DNA of 64,000 nucleotides from Moringa oleifera (Eukaryota > Streptophyta > Magnoliopsida > Brassicales > Moringaceae), in assembly GCA_021397835.1 (NCBI GenBank), contig JAJFZO010000094.1, forward strand, positions 4,874,001-4,938,000, read 5' to 3'. How positions within the stretch are numbered: position 1 is the stretch's first letter; each line of letters starts with the position of its first letter. Of this stretch, positions 61,808-64,000 are shown in pieces. The notes under the pieces were generated by a model, which was not told where the DNA came from, did not search any database, and saw only the letters and a list, made by a program, of their open reading frames with translations. Both the position numbers and the translations under genes were made by a program.

Positions 61808-62926
61808 TTATTCCCGAAAAGAGAACTCTGAGGAGCATACCTGTTCCTCAGATTTCAAATTTGCAATATCATTAGGTGAATCACTGGCTTCTGCTTCACA
61901 TCGCTTGAATAATCTCTCACTGATTGGAGGGGTTGGAGCAGGACTTGGACTACCAGAGCTAAGCTCAGGTGGTGTGCTTTGAGTCCCAACATCTCTTGTT
62001 GTCATGCCCTCCATTTTCTTTTCTGCATATAGAGTTGGATATCTAAACTAGCCCGTTAAAGACAGAACGAGAAAGAAACTCTTAAAGTGCATGACAAGAA
62101 AGAAAAGAAAAAGAAATGAGTTCGGACCTGGAATAGGAAATTGAGTTACATCTTCTTGCATGATCAGAGACGGCTTTGCTTGGGTTTGTCGCGAATGGGA
62201 AGGGTAAACAAGAGGTGCAGACATAGTAATTCTATTGGTTACGTTGCGAAACGATCTTCCACTTAAAGTTTTTGCAGACAAACATTCCATTGGAACCTCC
62301 CCTGACAGAGGATTGCATATATACTTTTCTGCTTCATTCCACTTAGAGTTCAAAGCAAACCCATCTGGGGATAAGCACTCCCAACAGTTATGTACAGTCC
62401 TACCCTGTAATGCTGCAAAAAGAACCACCACCGGACATAATTGCTCGTCTTCATGTTCATCGTTTAAGCCAACAAATTCTTTCAAACGATGAAGGCCGTT
62501 ACACAGCAAAAGCTTTAAGATCAGACAAAAGATCCAACAGTTAGTGTGCACTAACCTTTGAGCGCGGTGGTGAAAGAGTAGGTTGATGGGTCAATCTCAT
62601 CTGCGAGCAAGATTCGGAGAAGTCAACAGAGAGATTGAAAACGTACGAAACCAAAGTTGTACAACTAGAGAGTAAGATAGAGATGTGTAGAAGGTACCTT
62701 TGAGTGGGTAGCCAGGAGAGGAGGCAGTGCTAGAGATGGTTATGCTTGATCTAAAAGACCTGGCGTCTTCTCTAAAACTCCTGATATTAGACGCAGAAAA
62801 CCTTCTTGAAATGGTGTTTTCACGACTGACTCGAGCTTTGATAGCCCATTCCCTCAGATTGAACTCTGGTTCTTCTCTTCTTCGAGAATCATCCCAATGA
62901 GAGTGGTGTTCCATGGTGGAAGCCAT
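61808..62926 (-). CDS. remorin-like protein, N-terminal half only
   Basis: Four exons on the minus strand are in frame: 62926-62698, 62600-62556, 62412-62128 and 62022-61841. They encode 247 residues beginning MASTMEHHSHWDDSRRREEP. Recognisable stretches are SFREDARSFRSSITIS, DPSTYSFTTALKALQGRTVH, ALNSKWNEAEKYICNPLSGE and MTTRDVGTQSTPPELSSGSP, which I associate with the long N-terminal regions of plant remorins such as Arabidopsis At1g67590 and At2g02170. Remorins are plasma-membrane nanodomain proteins attached by a C-terminal coiled-coil domain. That domain (Remorin_C) is not visible anywhere between 61840 and 57300. Exon 4 ends at a good donor (GTATGC). If it is not spliced, the frame runs 10 residues further to a TAA at 61808. 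The gene is therefore either 3'-truncated or makes a short protein. The family assignment is from memory of sequence motifs. Confidence 0.65.
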
Positions 62927-64000
62927 GAATGAAAGAACGAGCTGAATGATATATTTTGAATATTTGTATGCTTCTAAAAAGTCCTGCTTCCTTTTATGCT
63001 CTCAAGAAAACCTGTCCTACAGTTCTTGTATGTGTTGTAGGTTTCACGATCAGCGCCTGCCTTCCACGTCAGCTCATCATGTTCCCCCACTCTTTCTTCA
63101 ATGCTAATCATATAACACATAACACCAAATGATATATATAGGCAAAGCAATTAAGAATATGTTATTGTCTGAAATTAAATTTTTACGTTTAAATTAATAT
63201 TTAACAATTAAATAAATAATAAATAAATAAATCTTTTATTTTTTTATAGCAGTTGATAAAAAGAGTTTAAATTTAATTAAAACGTATTTTAATTTAAAAA
63301 ATTATCCCATTTGTGATCATAAAAAATTTAGAGCTAAATATGGTACCCGATAAAATATGAATGACATTACATTAGATTGAACTATTATAATGACCCAGTT
63401 AAATCCGAACTAAATTGATATTTGCATCTGCTTGCATGATCTGATGTATTTTATTAATACAATTGATATAAAGGTGATCATGATTCAATTTGAATCGACT
63501 GAACTAAAATTTTAATTTTTTTAAATTAAATTAAACACTCATTACTATTTTAATTTTTATTTAAATTTTAAATCAAATTCATTAAGATTCGATCACGATT
63601 TATAATAATTAATTTCACATCGTGAATTTTAAAAAGTCAATTTTAAATTATAATTTATTGTTAATATATATAATTAAAATTTAAAATTTTAATTATTTAC
63701 TTAATTAATAGTATTAATGTATCACCTTTGTATTATAAAAAATTTTAATGTTTAATTAACTTTTTTTATTTTTTAAAAAATAAAAAATCAAATCAAACTG
63801 TTTTATTTATTTTTTAATCTAAGTCTAACCGGAGCCTAAGTCCATGCATGTGCATGGATAACTACAAACTCGCAATATAATCACATTTTTTTGGTGAAAG
63901 ATTTATAAATTAATGTCAGATTTTTAAGCATTCATGTGTGCATCAGTGAGCCAATGTGGTGAGCTTAAGTCAAGCAAAGATAGCACAATAGAGTTTAAAA
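62927..64000. other. remorin-like gene promoter and A+T-rich flank
   Basis: An ACGTCA motif (TGACGT on the gene's strand), as in as-1 or bZIP sites, is at 63066-63071, about 140 bp upstream of the ATG. From 63170 to 63840 the DNA is very A+T-rich, and nothing coding was seen up to the window end. Confidence 0.55.

Overview
This 64 kb window is nuclear DNA of a flowering plant, very probably a eudicot. The protein-coding genes are split into many short exons with GT..AG introns. Their products are plant families: 14-3-3 of the upsilon/nu type, AWPM-19, a chloroplast rhomboid, a remorin-like protein and an OVATE domain. The intergenic DNA is extremely A+T-rich and full of short tandem duplications. 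I cannot name the species. No tRNA, rRNA, CRISPR array, bacterial operon or viral gene was seen.

Left block (2.8-28.1 kb). CCT6 (chaperonin subunit zeta, +), a CMC1-type twin CX9C protein (-), a 14-3-3 protein (+) and an RCC1-repeat protein (+) follow each other closely. As I recall the Arabidopsis map, the homologues stand side by side in the same arrangement at At5g16040-At5g16070, with a partial copy near At3g02510-At3g02530, so this is probably an ancestral gene block. All four have uninterrupted spliced reading frames of the family's expected length.

Middle block (28-34.5 kb). A tandem segmental duplication of about 5.8 kb took in the 3' half of the RCC1 gene and the AWPM-19 gene that faces it. 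The left copy keeps a working RCC1 3' end and carries a ruined AWPM-19 first exon. The right copy carries a ruined RCC1 3' end and keeps the AWPM-19 gene. The retained AWPM-19 gene itself lacks a canonical AG before its last exon.

Right block (35-63 kb). A chloroplast rhomboid-like gene (-; the catalytic Ser position reads Thr) is followed by about 6 kb of A+T-rich DNA containing a relic OVATE-domain gene with an internal stop. Next come a CDCA7-related zf-4CXXC_R1/DDT/WHIM gene (+) with a pair of inverted perfect E2F sites upstream, a plastid-targeted DUF2854-type membrane protein (+), and a remorin-like gene (-) that has its long N-terminal half but no visible Remorin_C exon within the next 4 kb.

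The genes serve separate housekeeping, chromatin and plastid functions and do not form a cluster for one pathway. I found no new multi-gene system. The most informative features are the reciprocal pseudogenes of the duplication, the E2F-flanked CDCA7-like gene, the truncated remorin-like gene, and the many recent tandem duplications inside introns, one of which copies a splice donor. All coordinates come from reading splice junctions by eye; the exon lengths of the gene models keep frame, but no alignment or transcript was available.
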